Below, piece by piece: positions 15,194 to 21,782 of a stretch of DNA of 28,250 nt (the first letter of the stretch is position 1; each line of letters opens with the position of its first letter). Position numbers and translations under genes: made by a program. Origin of the DNA: Cellulomonas sp. (GTDB taxonomy: Bacteria > Actinomycetota > Actinomycetes > Actinomycetales > Cellulomonadaceae); assembly GCA_027451305.1 (NCBI GenBank), contig DAIDJQ010000112.1:1-28250 (forward strand), in the 5' to 3' direction. Below the pieces are notes generated by a model that saw only the letters and a list, made by a program, of their open reading frames with translations, had not been told where the DNA came from and ran no database searches.

Positions 15194-16791
15194 AAGACCT
15201 CACCCTCCTTCGGCCCGGCGGCGCCCGCCGCGGACGGGTCCTGCTCGATCAACGTCTCGGTGGTCGGGTGCTCGGCGGCGTGCCGCCGAGCCTCCTCGTA
15301 GGGCACGCCGGCCATCATCAGGCCGAGCACGTCGCGGGGCGTGTCCCCGGGGACGATGCCGACGATCCGGCCGCGGAACATCACGGCGACGCGGTCGGCC
15401 AGCGCGCTGACCTCGTCGAGCTCGGTGGAGACGATCAGCACCGGGGTCCCCGTGTCCCGCTCCGCGACGATGCGGCGGTGCAGGAACTCGATGGAGCCCA
15501 CGTCGACGCCGCGGGTCGGCTGGCTCGCCACCAGCAGCCGCAGCGGACGTGACAGCTCGCGGGCGACGACGACCTTCTGCTGGTTCCCGCCGGAGAGCCG
15601 CTCGGCCGGCTGCTCGGGACCCCGCGTCCGGATGTCGAACTCGGAGATCCGGCCCTCCGCGTTCGAGCGGACCGCGGCGAGGTCCATGCCGAGGCGGCCA
15701 CGGAACCGCTGGTCGCCGAACAGGTCGAGCACGAGGTTCTCCGCGACGGTGAACTCCCCGACCAGCCCGTCGTGCGACCGGTCCTCCGGCACGAACCCGA
15801 CGCCCCGGTCCAGCACCTCGCGCACCGACCGGCCCACCAGCTCGTGGCCCTCGAGGAGCATCGACCCCGTGGCCGGCTCCAGCCCGACGATCGCCTCGGC
15901 CAGCTCGGACTGCCCGTTGCCCTGCACGCCGGCCACGGCGAGGATCTCGCCGCGCGCCAGCTCGAAAGAGACGTGGTCCACCACACGTGCCCCGGAGCGG
16001 TCGGTCACCACGAGGTCCCGCACCGAGAGAGCGACCTCGCCCGGCTCGGCCGGGGCCTTGTCCACCTGCAGCATCACCGCGCGGCCCACCATCATCGCGG
16101 CGAGCTCCGACTCCGCCGCCGTCGGCTCCGCCTCGCCCACCACCCGCCCGCGGCGGATGACGGTGATGACGTCCGCGACGGCCTTGACCTCGCGCAGCTT
16201 GTGCGTGATGAAGACGATCGACGTACCGGCGGCGCGCAGCTGACGCATGATCTCGATCAGCTCGTCGGTCTCCTGCGGCGTCAGCACCGCGGTCGGCTCG
16301 TCGAGGATCAGCACCTTCGCGTCGCGGGCCATCGCCTTGATGATCTCGACGCGCTGCTGCACGCCGACCGGCAGGTCCTCGATCACCGCGTCGGGATCGA
16401 CGTCGAACCCGAACCGCGCGGACAGCTCCCGCACCTGCCGACGCGCCGAGTCGAGGTCCAGGAGCCCGCCGCCACGGGTCGCCTCGTGGCCCAGCATCAC
16501 GCTCTCGGCCACCGTGAACACCGGGACCAGCATGAAGTGCTGGTGCACCATGCCGATGCCCGCCCGGAGCGCGTCCGCCGGGCCCTTGATCTTCGCCGGC
16601 TGGTCGTCGATGAGGATCTGGCCCGCGTCCGGCTCGTAGAGGCCGAACAGGACGTTCATCAACGTCGACTTGCCGGCACCGTTCTCGCCCAGCAGGGCGT
16701 GGATCTGACCCGGCTCGACGACCAGGTCGATGCGGTCGTTGGCCACCAAGGGTCCGAACCGCTTGGTGATCCCCCGCAGCTCCAGCTTCAC
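15190..16791 (-). CDS. nucleoside ABC transporter ATP-binding protein, dual nucleotide-binding domain
   Basis: 533 aa from GTG at 16791-16789, chosen because GAGGAGGGG lies just upstream; the open frame itself begins 16 codons earlier. The first domain has Walker A 'GENGAGKST' (35-43), signature region 'LPVGVQQRVEI' (140-150) and Walker B 'LILDEPTAVL' (161-170). The second domain has a degenerate Walker A ('GVQGNGQSE'), a good signature 'LSGGNQQKVVVARE' and a weakened Walker B ('LLVASQPTRGVD'). This asymmetric pair is normal for the RbsA/YufO class of importers. It powers nucleoside uptake with the two permeases. The first 3' codons overlap the permease start. It is separated from bmp by 136 bases with two hairpins, suggesting lower expression than the binding protein. 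Confidence 0.92.
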   Translation of the reverse strand: MKLELRGITKRFGPLVANDRIDLVVEPGQIHALLGENGAGKSTLMNVLFGLYEPDAGQILIDDQPAKIKGPADALRAGIGMVHQHFMLVPVFTVAESVMLGHEATRGGGLLDLDSARRQVRELSARFGFDVDPDAVIEDLPVGVQQRVEIIKAMARDAKVLILDEPTAVLTPQETDELIEIMRQLRAAGTSIVFITHKLREVKAVADVITVIRRGRVVGEAEPTAAESELAAMMVGRAVMLQVDKAPAEPGEVALSVRDLVVTDRSGARVVDHVSFELARGEILAVAGVQGNGQSELAEAIVGLEPATGSMLLEGHELVGRSVREVLDRGVGFVPEDRSHDGLVGEFTVAENLVLDLFGDQRFRGRLGMDLAAVRSNAEGRISEFDIRTRGPEQPAERLSGGNQQKVVVARELSRPLRLLVASQPTRGVDVGSIEFLHRRIVAERDTGTPVLIVSTELDEVSALADRVAVMFRGRIVGIVPGDTPRDVLGLMMAGVPYEEARRHAAEHPTTETLIEQDPSAAGAAGPKEGEVL

Positions 16792-16803
16792 GTGCCCCTC
16801 CTC

Positions 16804-16827
16804 GGGCCGGCCGGCACTGGCCGGCCC
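16804..16827 (-). promoter_or_regulatory. 9-bp hairpin just upstream of the ATPase gene ribosome binding site
   Basis: GGGCCGGCC (16804-16812) and GGCCGGCCC (16819-16827) are perfect inverted repeats around a 6-base loop. In the minus-strand mRNA the hairpin ends a few bases before the GAGGAGGGG ribosome binding site. It may stabilise the 5' end of a processed transporter mRNA or limit translation. Confidence 0.5.
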
Positions 16828-16880
16828 CGCCGACCGCACCGACGACAGTAGCGGCCACGGTCCGCCGCGGCCGTGGACGC

Positions 16881-16920
16881 GACCGAGCCGGCCCGGGGCG
16901 CTGCCCGGACCGGCTCGGTC
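16881..16920 (-). terminator. strong hairpin after bmp, probable partial terminator or mRNA-stability element
   Basis: GACCGAGCCGG (16881-16891) and CCGGCTCGGTC (16910-16920) form a perfect 11-bp stem. The 18-base interior can extend it with CCGGG/CCCGG after one mismatch. It begins 7 bases downstream of the bmp stop. The ATPase and permease genes continue in the same direction with no obvious new promoter, so incomplete termination, giving more binding protein than membrane complex, is the likely role. No T-tract is seen. Confidence 0.65.
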
Positions 16921-16927
16921 GACGGAC

Positions 16928-18040
16928 TCAGGAGGCCTTCGGCGAGTTCGCCGACTGCACGGTGATCTTGCCGGAGATGATGTCGGCCTTCAGCTGGTCG
17001 ACCTCCGACTTCAGGTCGGCCGGGACCTTGGCGTCCAGGTCGTGGTAGGGCGCGATGCCGACGCCGCCGTTCTTCAGCGTGCCGACGTACGGCGTCGCGT
17101 CGAACTTGTTCTGCGCGGCGTCAGTGACGGCCGAGCCCACGGCTGCGCCGATCAGCTTCATCACCGAGGTGAGGATGATCGAGGAGGAGTCGGGGTTGAT
17201 CAGCGCACCGTCGGAGTCGACCCAGATCACCAGCGTGCCGGGGGTCGCCTTCGCCGCGGTCAGGGCGTCGACCGCCGCGCCGCCGGCCACCGGGAGCAGG
17301 ATGTCCGCGCCGGCAGCCACGAGCGAGTCGGCGTTCGCCTTGCCCGAGCCCGGGTCGAAGGGGCTGTTGCCGCCGTCGAAGAGGCCGTCCTGCTTGGTCT
17401 TGTCCCAGCCGATCAGCTGGACGTTCTTGCCCTTGACCTGGTTGTACTTGGCGATGCCGTCGGCGAAGCCGTCCATGAAGACGGTGACCGTCGGGATCTT
17501 CAGGCCGCCGTAGGTGCCGACCTTGCCGGTCTTCGACATGCCCGCCGCGAGGTAGCCGGCCAGGTACGCGGCCTGCGCGGTGTCGAACTCGAGCGGCTTG
17601 ACGTTCGGGAGGCTCAACGTGTTGCCCTGTGCGTCGGTGGGCTGCGCATCGACGAGCGCGAACTTGGTGCTGGTGTTCGCCTTGGCCGCGTCACCGGTCG
17701 CGGTGGACAGCTTGAAGCCGACAGTCACGATGATGTTGCAGTTCTGGCTGAGCATGTTGTCGATGTTCGGCGTGTACGCGTCATCCGTCTTGGACTCCGC
17801 GCTGGCCGTCTGGATGCCGAGCTTGCTGGCGGCGTCCTTGAGGCCCTGGTAGCCCGACTCGTTGAAGGACTTGTCGTTGAAGCCGCCGGAGTCGGAGACG
17901 ATGCAGCCCTTGAAGCTCGAGGCAGTCGCACCGCCCGCGGCTGCCGAGGAGGTCGATCCGCTCGTCGGCGCGCTGCCGCACGCTGCGAGTGCGAGCGCGA
18001 TCGCGCCGGTCAGCGCCGCCGCTCGAATCACATTCTTCAC
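16928..18040 (-). CDS. BmpA/PnrA-type nucleoside-binding lipoprotein of the ABC transporter
   Basis: 370 aa from GTG at 18040-18038, preceded by AGGAGA at 5-bp spacing; the frame is open further upstream without support. The N-terminus is a lipoprotein signal: 'KNVIR', a hydrophobic core, then lipobox 'LAAC' with the modified Cys at 21, and a Ser/Thr/Gly/Ala linker. The mature domain starts with 'GCIVSDSGGFNDKSFNESGYQG', the classic Bmp (PnrA) ligand-binding start, followed by 'AYLAGYLAAG', 'FMDGFADGI', 'LPVAGGAAVDAL' and 'VIWVDSDGA'. PnrA-family proteins bind purine and pyrimidine nucleosides outside the membrane and deliver them to the permeases. The cdd and deoA genes in the same operon support nucleosides as ligand. 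It is the first gene of the operon, with a ~100-base structured leader. Confidence 0.93.
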   Translation of the reverse strand: MKNVIRAAALTGAIALALAACGSAPTSGSTSSAAAGGATASSFKGCIVSDSGGFNDKSFNESGYQGLKDAASKLGIQTASAESKTDDAYTPNIDNMLSQNCNIIVTVGFKLSTATGDAAKANTSTKFALVDAQPTDAQGNTLSLPNVKPLEFDTAQAAYLAGYLAAGMSKTGKVGTYGGLKIPTVTVFMDGFADGIAKYNQVKGKNVQLIGWDKTKQDGLFDGGNSPFDPGSGKANADSLVAAGADILLPVAGGAAVDALTAAKATPGTLVIWVDSDGALINPDSSSIILTSVMKLIGAAVGSAVTDAAQNKFDATPYVGTLKNGGVGIAPYHDLDAKVPADLKSEVDQLKADIISGKITVQSANSPKAS

Positions 18041-18055
18041 TGGGTCTCCTGGGTG

Positions 18056-18098
18056 GTCGTCGCCGCGCCGGCGGCCAGGGGTCCGAGCCGGCGACGAC
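18056..18098 (-). promoter_or_regulatory. leader hairpin with 10-bp stem directly upstream of the bmp ribosome binding site
   Basis: GTCGTCGCCG (18056-18065) and CGGCGACGAC (18089-18098) are perfect inverted repeats with a 23-base loop. In the minus-strand mRNA the stem ends 4 bases before the AGGAGA Shine-Dalgarno (18051-18046). I recognise no known riboswitch class. It may tune translation or transcription elongation. Confidence 0.5.
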
Positions 18099-18114
18099 GC
18101 GCCGTTGCGCCGCC

Positions 18115-18136
18115 GCCGGGTCGGGAACCGACCGGC
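18115..18136 (-). promoter_or_regulatory. second leader hairpin (9 bp, one bulge) upstream of bmp
   Basis: GCCGG-TCGG pairs with CCGA-CCGGC (18115-18124 with 18128-18136), with G18120 bulged and a 3-base loop. It lies early in the predicted leader, shortly after the expected transcription start near 18144. Together with the 10-bp hairpin it occupies most of the leader. Confidence 0.45.
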
Positions 18137-18150
18137 ATCGATCAGACGCG

Positions 18151-18156
18151 ACCCTA
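18151..18156 (-). promoter_or_regulatory. candidate -10 box (TAGGGT) of the nucleoside operon
   Basis: TAGGGT on the minus strand is the best TANNNT match in the 232-base gap upstream of bmp. Unlike other first genes here it lies ~110 bases before the start codon, giving a leader with a normal ribosome binding site. A consensus -35 is not visible 17-18 bases upstream (CCCTGC), which would fit a regulated promoter. Confidence 0.45.
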
Positions 18157-18177
18157 GTGAGGCGCACGTGTCCGCAG

Positions 18178-18223
18178 GGTTACCTGACGGTATCGATCGA
18201 GCATCCGTTACCGCATTGGTACC
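18178..18223. promoter_or_regulatory. cluster of TACC/GGTA half-sites, candidate operator of the nucleoside operon
   Basis: Within 46 bases are GGTTACC (18178-18184), CGGTA (18188-18192), TACCG (18209-18213) and GGTACC (18218-18223). CGGTA and TACCG form an inverted pair 16 bases apart, enclosing the 8-bp palindrome TCGATCGA (18193-18200). The cluster covers and extends upstream of the expected -35 region of bmp. It looks like binding sites for a dimeric regulator, which is not encoded in the window. The remaining gap to 18272 shows nothing clear. Confidence 0.45.
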
Positions 18224-18272
18224 TGGGACCGGCCTGTGGACAGCCGGACGGGTGATGCGGGACCGCCGTCGG

Positions 18273-19574
18273 TCAGCGCACGCCCTCGATCGGCTCCGGC
18301 CGTCCGCCCAGCATCGCGGCGCGCGCCAGGAGCAGCGCACCGGCCTCGATCGCCCGCTCGTCAACCCTCAGGTCGCCCTGGTGGATGTCGTAGGTGTGCC
18401 CACCCGGCGTCCGCGTGCCGAGCCGTGCCAGCGCTCCGGGGACCTTGGTGAGGTACCAGGCGAAGTCCTCGCCGCCGAGCGACTGCTCGGTGAGCGTCAC
18501 CGCGTCGGGGCCGAGCACGTCCCGCGCCGCCGCCTCCAGCACGGCCGTGCTCCGCGCGTCGTTCTCCACCGGCGGCACCCCGCGCTCGTGCCGCACCTCG
18601 AGCTCCACGCCGTACGGCTCGACCACCTCGCGCACCGCGGACTCGAACACCTCCGAGGCGTGCTCCCAGGCGCGCACGTCGAGGCAGCGCAGCGTGCCGG
18701 ACAACGAGCCCGACGGCGGGATCGCGTTCGGTGCAGCACCGGCCCGCACGGCACCCCAGGTGAGGTTGACGCCGGAGCGTGGGTCGAGGCGACGGCCGAG
18801 CACGGCCGGCACCTGCGTGATCACCTGCGCCAGCGCGAACACGACGTCGGCGGTCAGGTGCGGGCGCGAGGTGTGCCCACCGGGGCCGGTCAGCGTCACG
18901 TAGACCTCGTCGGACGCGGAGGTGATCGGGCCGATGCGGGTGCCGACCATGCCGACGTCGAGCTTCGGGTCGCAGTGCACGGCGAAGATCTGGGCGACCC
19001 CGTCCAGCCCGCCGGCGTTGATCACGTCGATCGAGCCGCCGGGCTGCACCTCCTCGGCCGGCTGGAACACCAGTCGCACCGCCGTGTGCAGCTCGCCGGC
19101 GGCGTCGAGCCGGGCGAGGGCGAGGCCGGCTCCGAGCACGGCCGTCGTGTGCACGTCGTGACCGCAGGCGTGCGCCACGTTGCGGACGGTCGAGGTCCAC
19201 GGCAGCTCGCACCGGTCCATGAGGGGCAGTGCGTCCAGGTCGGCACGCAGGGCCACCCGGCGCACGTTCGGCCCGGTGGGCCCGAGGTCGCACAGCAGCC
19301 CCGCGCCCGGCAGCAGCCGCGGGCGCAGGCCGGCCGCGGCGAGGCGGTCCGCCACCACGCGCGTGGTGCGCTTCTCGGTGCGTCCCAGCTCAGGGTGGGC
19401 GTGCAGGTCGCGACGGAGCAGGACGAGCTCGGGGCGCAGCTCGTCGAGCATCGCGTGCAGCCGGGCCGCCAGCGCGCCCTCAGGCGGCGGCGTCAGCGAC
19501 GTGATCGACGCCACCGGGTCCGTCGAGGCCACCAGCTGGAGCGGCGGGACGGGATCCGGCTCAGGCTGCGACAC
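18273..19574 (-). CDS. M20 family amidohydrolase (M20D, hippurate/IAA-amino acid hydrolase-like)
   Basis: 433 aa with GTG at 19574-19572, placed exactly 7 bases after TAGGCT; the long upstream frame has no support. Family features: 'LRRDLHAHPELG' (53-64), 'VALRADLDALPLMD' (107-120), zinc ligands C137 and H139 in 'HACGHDVHT', Glu174-Glu175 in 'QPAEE', and H200. The small dimerisation domain begins near 'TLTGPGGHTSRPH' (227-239), and the catalytic domain resumes with 'GGEDFAWYL'. These enzymes remove acyl groups from N-acyl amino acids or similar amides; the substrate is not readable. In M. tuberculosis the AmiA1/AmiB1 members lie beside lpdA and deoD, so the neighbourhood is conserved. Downstream are the bmp promoter sites. 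Confidence 0.9.
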   Translation of the reverse strand: MSQPEPDPVPPLQLVASTDPVASITSLTPPPEGALAARLHAMLDELRPELVLLRRDLHAHPELGRTEKRTTRVVADRLAAAGLRPRLLPGAGLLCDLGPTGPNVRRVALRADLDALPLMDRCELPWTSTVRNVAHACGHDVHTTAVLGAGLALARLDAAGELHTAVRLVFQPAEEVQPGGSIDVINAGGLDGVAQIFAVHCDPKLDVGMVGTRIGPITSASDEVYVTLTGPGGHTSRPHLTADVVFALAQVITQVPAVLGRRLDPRSGVNLTWGAVRAGAAPNAIPPSGSLSGTLRCLDVRAWEHASEVFESAVREVVEPYGVELEVRHERGVPPVENDARSTAVLEAAARDVLGPDAVTLTEQSLGGEDFAWYLTKVPGALARLGTRTPGGHTYDIHQGDLRVDERAIEAGALLLARAAMLGGRPEPIEGVR

Positions 19575-19581
19575 GCCGACG

Positions 19582-19587
19582 AGCCTA
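19582..19587 (-). promoter_or_regulatory. -10 box (TAGGCT) for leaderless M20 amidohydrolase mRNA
   Basis: TAGGCT on the minus strand is followed by exactly 7 bases and GTG at 19574. No ribosome binding site is present. It lies in the 74-base gap after manC, so the gene can be expressed independently of manC. Confidence 0.62.
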
Positions 19588-19648
19588 GTCGCGCACGTCA
19601 TGGCCCACCCGGACCGACCAGCGGACGGACGGCAGACGACCTCCGCGG

Positions 19649-20779
19649 CTACAGCAGGTCGTCGCGACCCCGGCCGCGCCAGCCGTCCACCGCCGCCTTG
19701 ACCGCCTGCGCGTGCTCCCGCGTGGTCACCAGCACCGCGTCGGGGGTGTCCACGACGACGGCCCCCGGCACGCCGATCACCGAGACGGTGCGACCACCGG
19801 TCACCACCAGCGCGTCGGGCGCCTCGATGCGGAGCACGGCGGCGTCGTCGCCCAGCGTCGTGCCGCCCGCGGCGGACAGCAGCGCACCCAGCGAGGCGAA
19901 GTCGCCGATGTCGTCCCAACCGAACTCGCCGGGCACCACCGCGACGCCACCGGCCGCGGCCACCGGCTCGGCGATCGCATGGTCGATGGCGATCTTCGTC
20001 AGCCCGGGCCACGTCTCGGTCAGCGCGTCGACGCGGTCCGGGGTGTCCCACACGCCCGCGAGGCTGCGGACGCCGGCGGCCAACGAGGGGAGCTGGGTGG
20101 CGAGGTGGTCCAGCAGCACCCGCGCCTGGACGATGAACATGCCGGCGTTCCACCGGTACTCGCCCGTGGCCAGGTACTCCGCGGCGGTCTGTGCGTCGGG
20201 CTTCTCGGTGAAGCCGACCACGTGCCGCGCGCTGGCTGCCTCCGGAACCCCGAGCGGCGCCCCGGCGTGCACGTACCCGAACGCGGTCGAGGGCTCGGTG
20301 GCGGCGATGCCGATCGTGGCGACGTAGCCGGCGCGGGCAGCGGCCACGCCCTCGCGCACCGCGCGACCGAACTCCTCGCTGCCGGTGATCACGTGGTCGG
20401 CGGCGAACGAGCCGAGCACCACGTCCCCGCCGTGCCGGTGCTCGAGGACTGCGGCGGCCAGGCCGATGGCGGCCATCGAGTCACGCGGGGAGGGCTCCGC
20501 CAGCACCCGCTCGGTGCCGTCCGCCACGAGCTCGGGCAGCTGTGCCTGCACGGCCGCCGCGTGCCGCGCGCCGGTGACGACCAGCACGTTGCCGGGTCCC
20601 GTCAGCGGCAGGAGGCGGTCCACGGTCGCCTGCAGCAGCGTGCGGCCGGTGCCGGTCAGGTCGAGGAGGAACTTCGGGTGACCGGCGCGGGAGAGCGGCC
20701 AGAGCCGGGTGCCGGCGCCGCCAGCGGGGACGACGGCGTGGAACCCGGGGATCGGTCCCGCCGCGAGGTGGTCGGACAT
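19649..20779 (-). CDS. manC: mannose-1-phosphate guanylyltransferase
   Basis: 376 aa, ATG at 20779, stop TAG. The nucleotidyltransferase start 'AVVPAGGAGTRLWPLSRAGHPKFLL' (15-39) contains the GGxGTRLWPLSR signature and the conserved lysine. Further motifs are 'ADHVI' (metal site), 'VGFTEKPD', 'WNAGMF', 'IDHAIAEP' and 'GWDDIGDF'. It forms GDP-mannose from GTP and mannose-1-phosphate for glycans and glycolipids. The length matches the short form without the C-terminal phosphomannose isomerase cupin domain. A TACCCT box 7 bases before the ATG marks a leaderless start. It is divergent from sdhC across a 136-base regulatory gap. Confidence 0.92.
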   Translation of the reverse strand: MSDHLAAGPIPGFHAVVPAGGAGTRLWPLSRAGHPKFLLDLTGTGRTLLQATVDRLLPLTGPGNVLVVTGARHAAAVQAQLPELVADGTERVLAEPSPRDSMAAIGLAAAVLEHRHGGDVVLGSFAADHVITGSEEFGRAVREGVAAARAGYVATIGIAATEPSTAFGYVHAGAPLGVPEAASARHVVGFTEKPDAQTAAEYLATGEYRWNAGMFIVQARVLLDHLATQLPSLAAGVRSLAGVWDTPDRVDALTETWPGLTKIAIDHAIAEPVAAAGGVAVVPGEFGWDDIGDFASLGALLSAAGGTTLGDDAAVLRIEAPDALVVTGGRTVSVIGVPGAVVVDTPDAVLVTTREHAQAVKAAVDGWRGRGRDDLL

Positions 20780-20786
20780 GGCGGCC

Positions 20787-20792
20787 AGGGTA
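20787..20792 (-). promoter_or_regulatory. -10 box (TACCCT) for leaderless manC mRNA
   Basis: TACCCT on the minus strand is followed by exactly 7 bases and ATG at 20779, with no Shine-Dalgarno sequence. Confidence 0.63.
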
Positions 20793-20827
20793 GCGGGGCG
20801 GCAGCCGGCCGGACGCGCCCGTGAACG

Positions 20828-20851
20828 TCGGTCCGGACCTCCCCGGACCGA
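20828..20851. promoter_or_regulatory. 24-bp perfect palindrome at the sdh promoter, candidate operator
   Basis: TCGGTCCGG (20828-20836) and CCGGACCGA (20843-20851) are exact inverted 9-mers around a 6-base ACCTCC spacer. The element ends 4 bases before the TACAGT box and covers the -35 region of sdhC. It lies between divergent genes, so a terminator is unlikely. The geometry suits a dimeric regulator of succinate dehydrogenase. The regulator is not identified. Confidence 0.55.
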
Positions 20852-20855
20852 TCAG

Positions 20856-20861
20856 TACAGT
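20856..20861 (+). promoter_or_regulatory. candidate -10 box (TACAGT) of the sdhCDAB operon
   Basis: TACAGT would start transcription near 20868, giving a leader of about 48 bases that includes AGGAAGG (20902-20908), 7 bases before the sdhC GTG. No consensus -35 is seen; its place is taken by the palindrome. Confidence 0.55.
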
Positions 20862-20915
20862 GACCCCGGGACGTCGTCGTCCTCCCCTGTGAACCTCCGC
20901 CAGGAAGGCCCTCAA

Positions 20916-21308
20916 GTGCCTACAGCGCCCTCAGCGCCGGCCGGAACGCTCTACCGCGGGCGGGAAGGCATGTGGTCGTGGGTCGCGCACCGCGTCACCG
21001 GCGTCGCGATCTTCTTCTTCCTGCTCGTGCACGTGCTGGACACCGCGCTGGTGCGGGTGTCGCCCGAGGCCTACAACTCGGTGATCGGCACCTACAAGAA
21101 CCCCGTGATGGGCCTGGGCGAGGCCGGGCTGGTCGCGGCGATCGTGTTCCACGCGTTCAACGGCCTGCGGATCATCCTGGTGGACTTCTGGGCCAAGGGC
21201 CCGAAGTACCAGCGCGTGATGCTGTGGGTGGTCGTCGGGCTGTGGGTGCTGACGATGGCCGGGTTCCTGCCGCGGCAGCTGATGCACATCTTCGGAGGTG
21301 GCAACTGA
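20916..21308 (+). CDS. sdhC: succinate dehydrogenase cytochrome b556 subunit
   Basis: 130 aa from GTG at 20916, selected because AGGAAGG lies 7 bases upstream; the frame is open further 5'. Three membrane helices follow the 'YRGREGMWSWVAHRVTG' lead-in (residues ~13-29): approximately 29-50, 68-90 and 103-122. The 'SWVAHRVTGVAIFFFLLVHVLD' region is the SdhC signature (Ser/Arg near the quinone site and the His in 'LVHVLD' as candidate haem ligand). It anchors SdhAB to the membrane and binds quinone with SdhD. First gene of sdhCDAB; its TGA overlaps the sdhD ATG by one base. Confidence 0.92.
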   Translation: MPTAPSAPAGTLYRGREGMWSWVAHRVTGVAIFFFLLVHVLDTALVRVSPEAYNSVIGTYKNPVMGLGEAGLVAAIVFHAFNGLRIILVDFWAKGPKYQRVMLWVVVGLWVLTMAGFLPRQLMHIFGGGN

Positions 21309-21757
21309 TGAGCGCGATCGCCGACCCGAAGGCACCGTTCGTCCGGCGGAACCGGCGCACCACCCGCGGCAATGCCGAGCTGTGGGGCTGGATCTTCATG
21401 CGCGCGTCCGGCGTGGTGCTGCTGGTGCTGATCTTCGGCCACCTGTTCGTGAACCTGTGGGCGGGCCAGGGCGTCAAGGCGATCGACTTCGGCTTCGTCG
21501 CGGGCAAGTGGGCGTCGCCGTTCTGGCAGGTGTGGGACCTGCTGATGCTGTGGCTCGCGATGATCCACGGCAGCAACGGGGTGCGCACCGTGATCAACGA
21601 CTACGCGGAGCGCGACGGCACCCGGCTGGTGCTCAAGGCGCTGCTGGGGCTGGCGTTCCTCGTCGTGGTCGTGCTCGGCACGCTGGTGATCTTCACGTTC
21701 AACCCCTGCCCGCCCGGCGCGCCGGCGAACCTGCTGCCGTCGTTCTGCCACGCCTGA
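21308..21757 (+). CDS. sdhD: succinate dehydrogenase hydrophobic membrane anchor subunit
   Basis: 149 aa, ATG at 21308 overlapping the sdhC stop by one base (TGATG), with GGAGGT upstream. After a ~25-residue basic N-terminus it has three helices: '[21 protein letters not shown]' region (27-47), a segment at ~74-94 around '[20 protein letters not shown]', and ~108-130. 'FGHLF' and 'IHGSNGVR...NDY' are typical of actinobacterial SdhD; the latter carries the conserved Asp-Tyr of the quinone pocket. It completes the membrane anchor for electron transfer from SdhB to menaquinone. A 25-base gap with GAGGAC precedes sdhA. Confidence 0.9.
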   Translation: MSAIADPKAPFVRRNRRTTRGNAELWGWIFMRASGVVLLVLIFGHLFVNLWAGQGVKAIDFGFVAGKWASPFWQVWDLLMLWLAMIHGSNGVRTVINDYAERDGTRLVLKALLGLAFLVVVVLGTLVIFTFNPCPPGAPANLLPSFCHA

Positions 21758-21782
21758 CCTGCGCACAGACCCGAGGACAACC

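Noticed and set aside
13956..15203. Fusion of the second permease with an upstream 400-aa segment
   Set aside because: The upstream part is out-of-frame translation of the first permease; the ATGA overlap defines two genes.
18218..18223. GGTACC taken alone as an operator
   Set aside because: A 6-bp palindrome is common by chance; it counts only as part of the half-site cluster.
17862..20327. 821-aa plus-strand frame opposite bmp, M20 and manC
   Set aside because: Crosses a real intergenic promoter region and three minus-strand genes with clear motifs.
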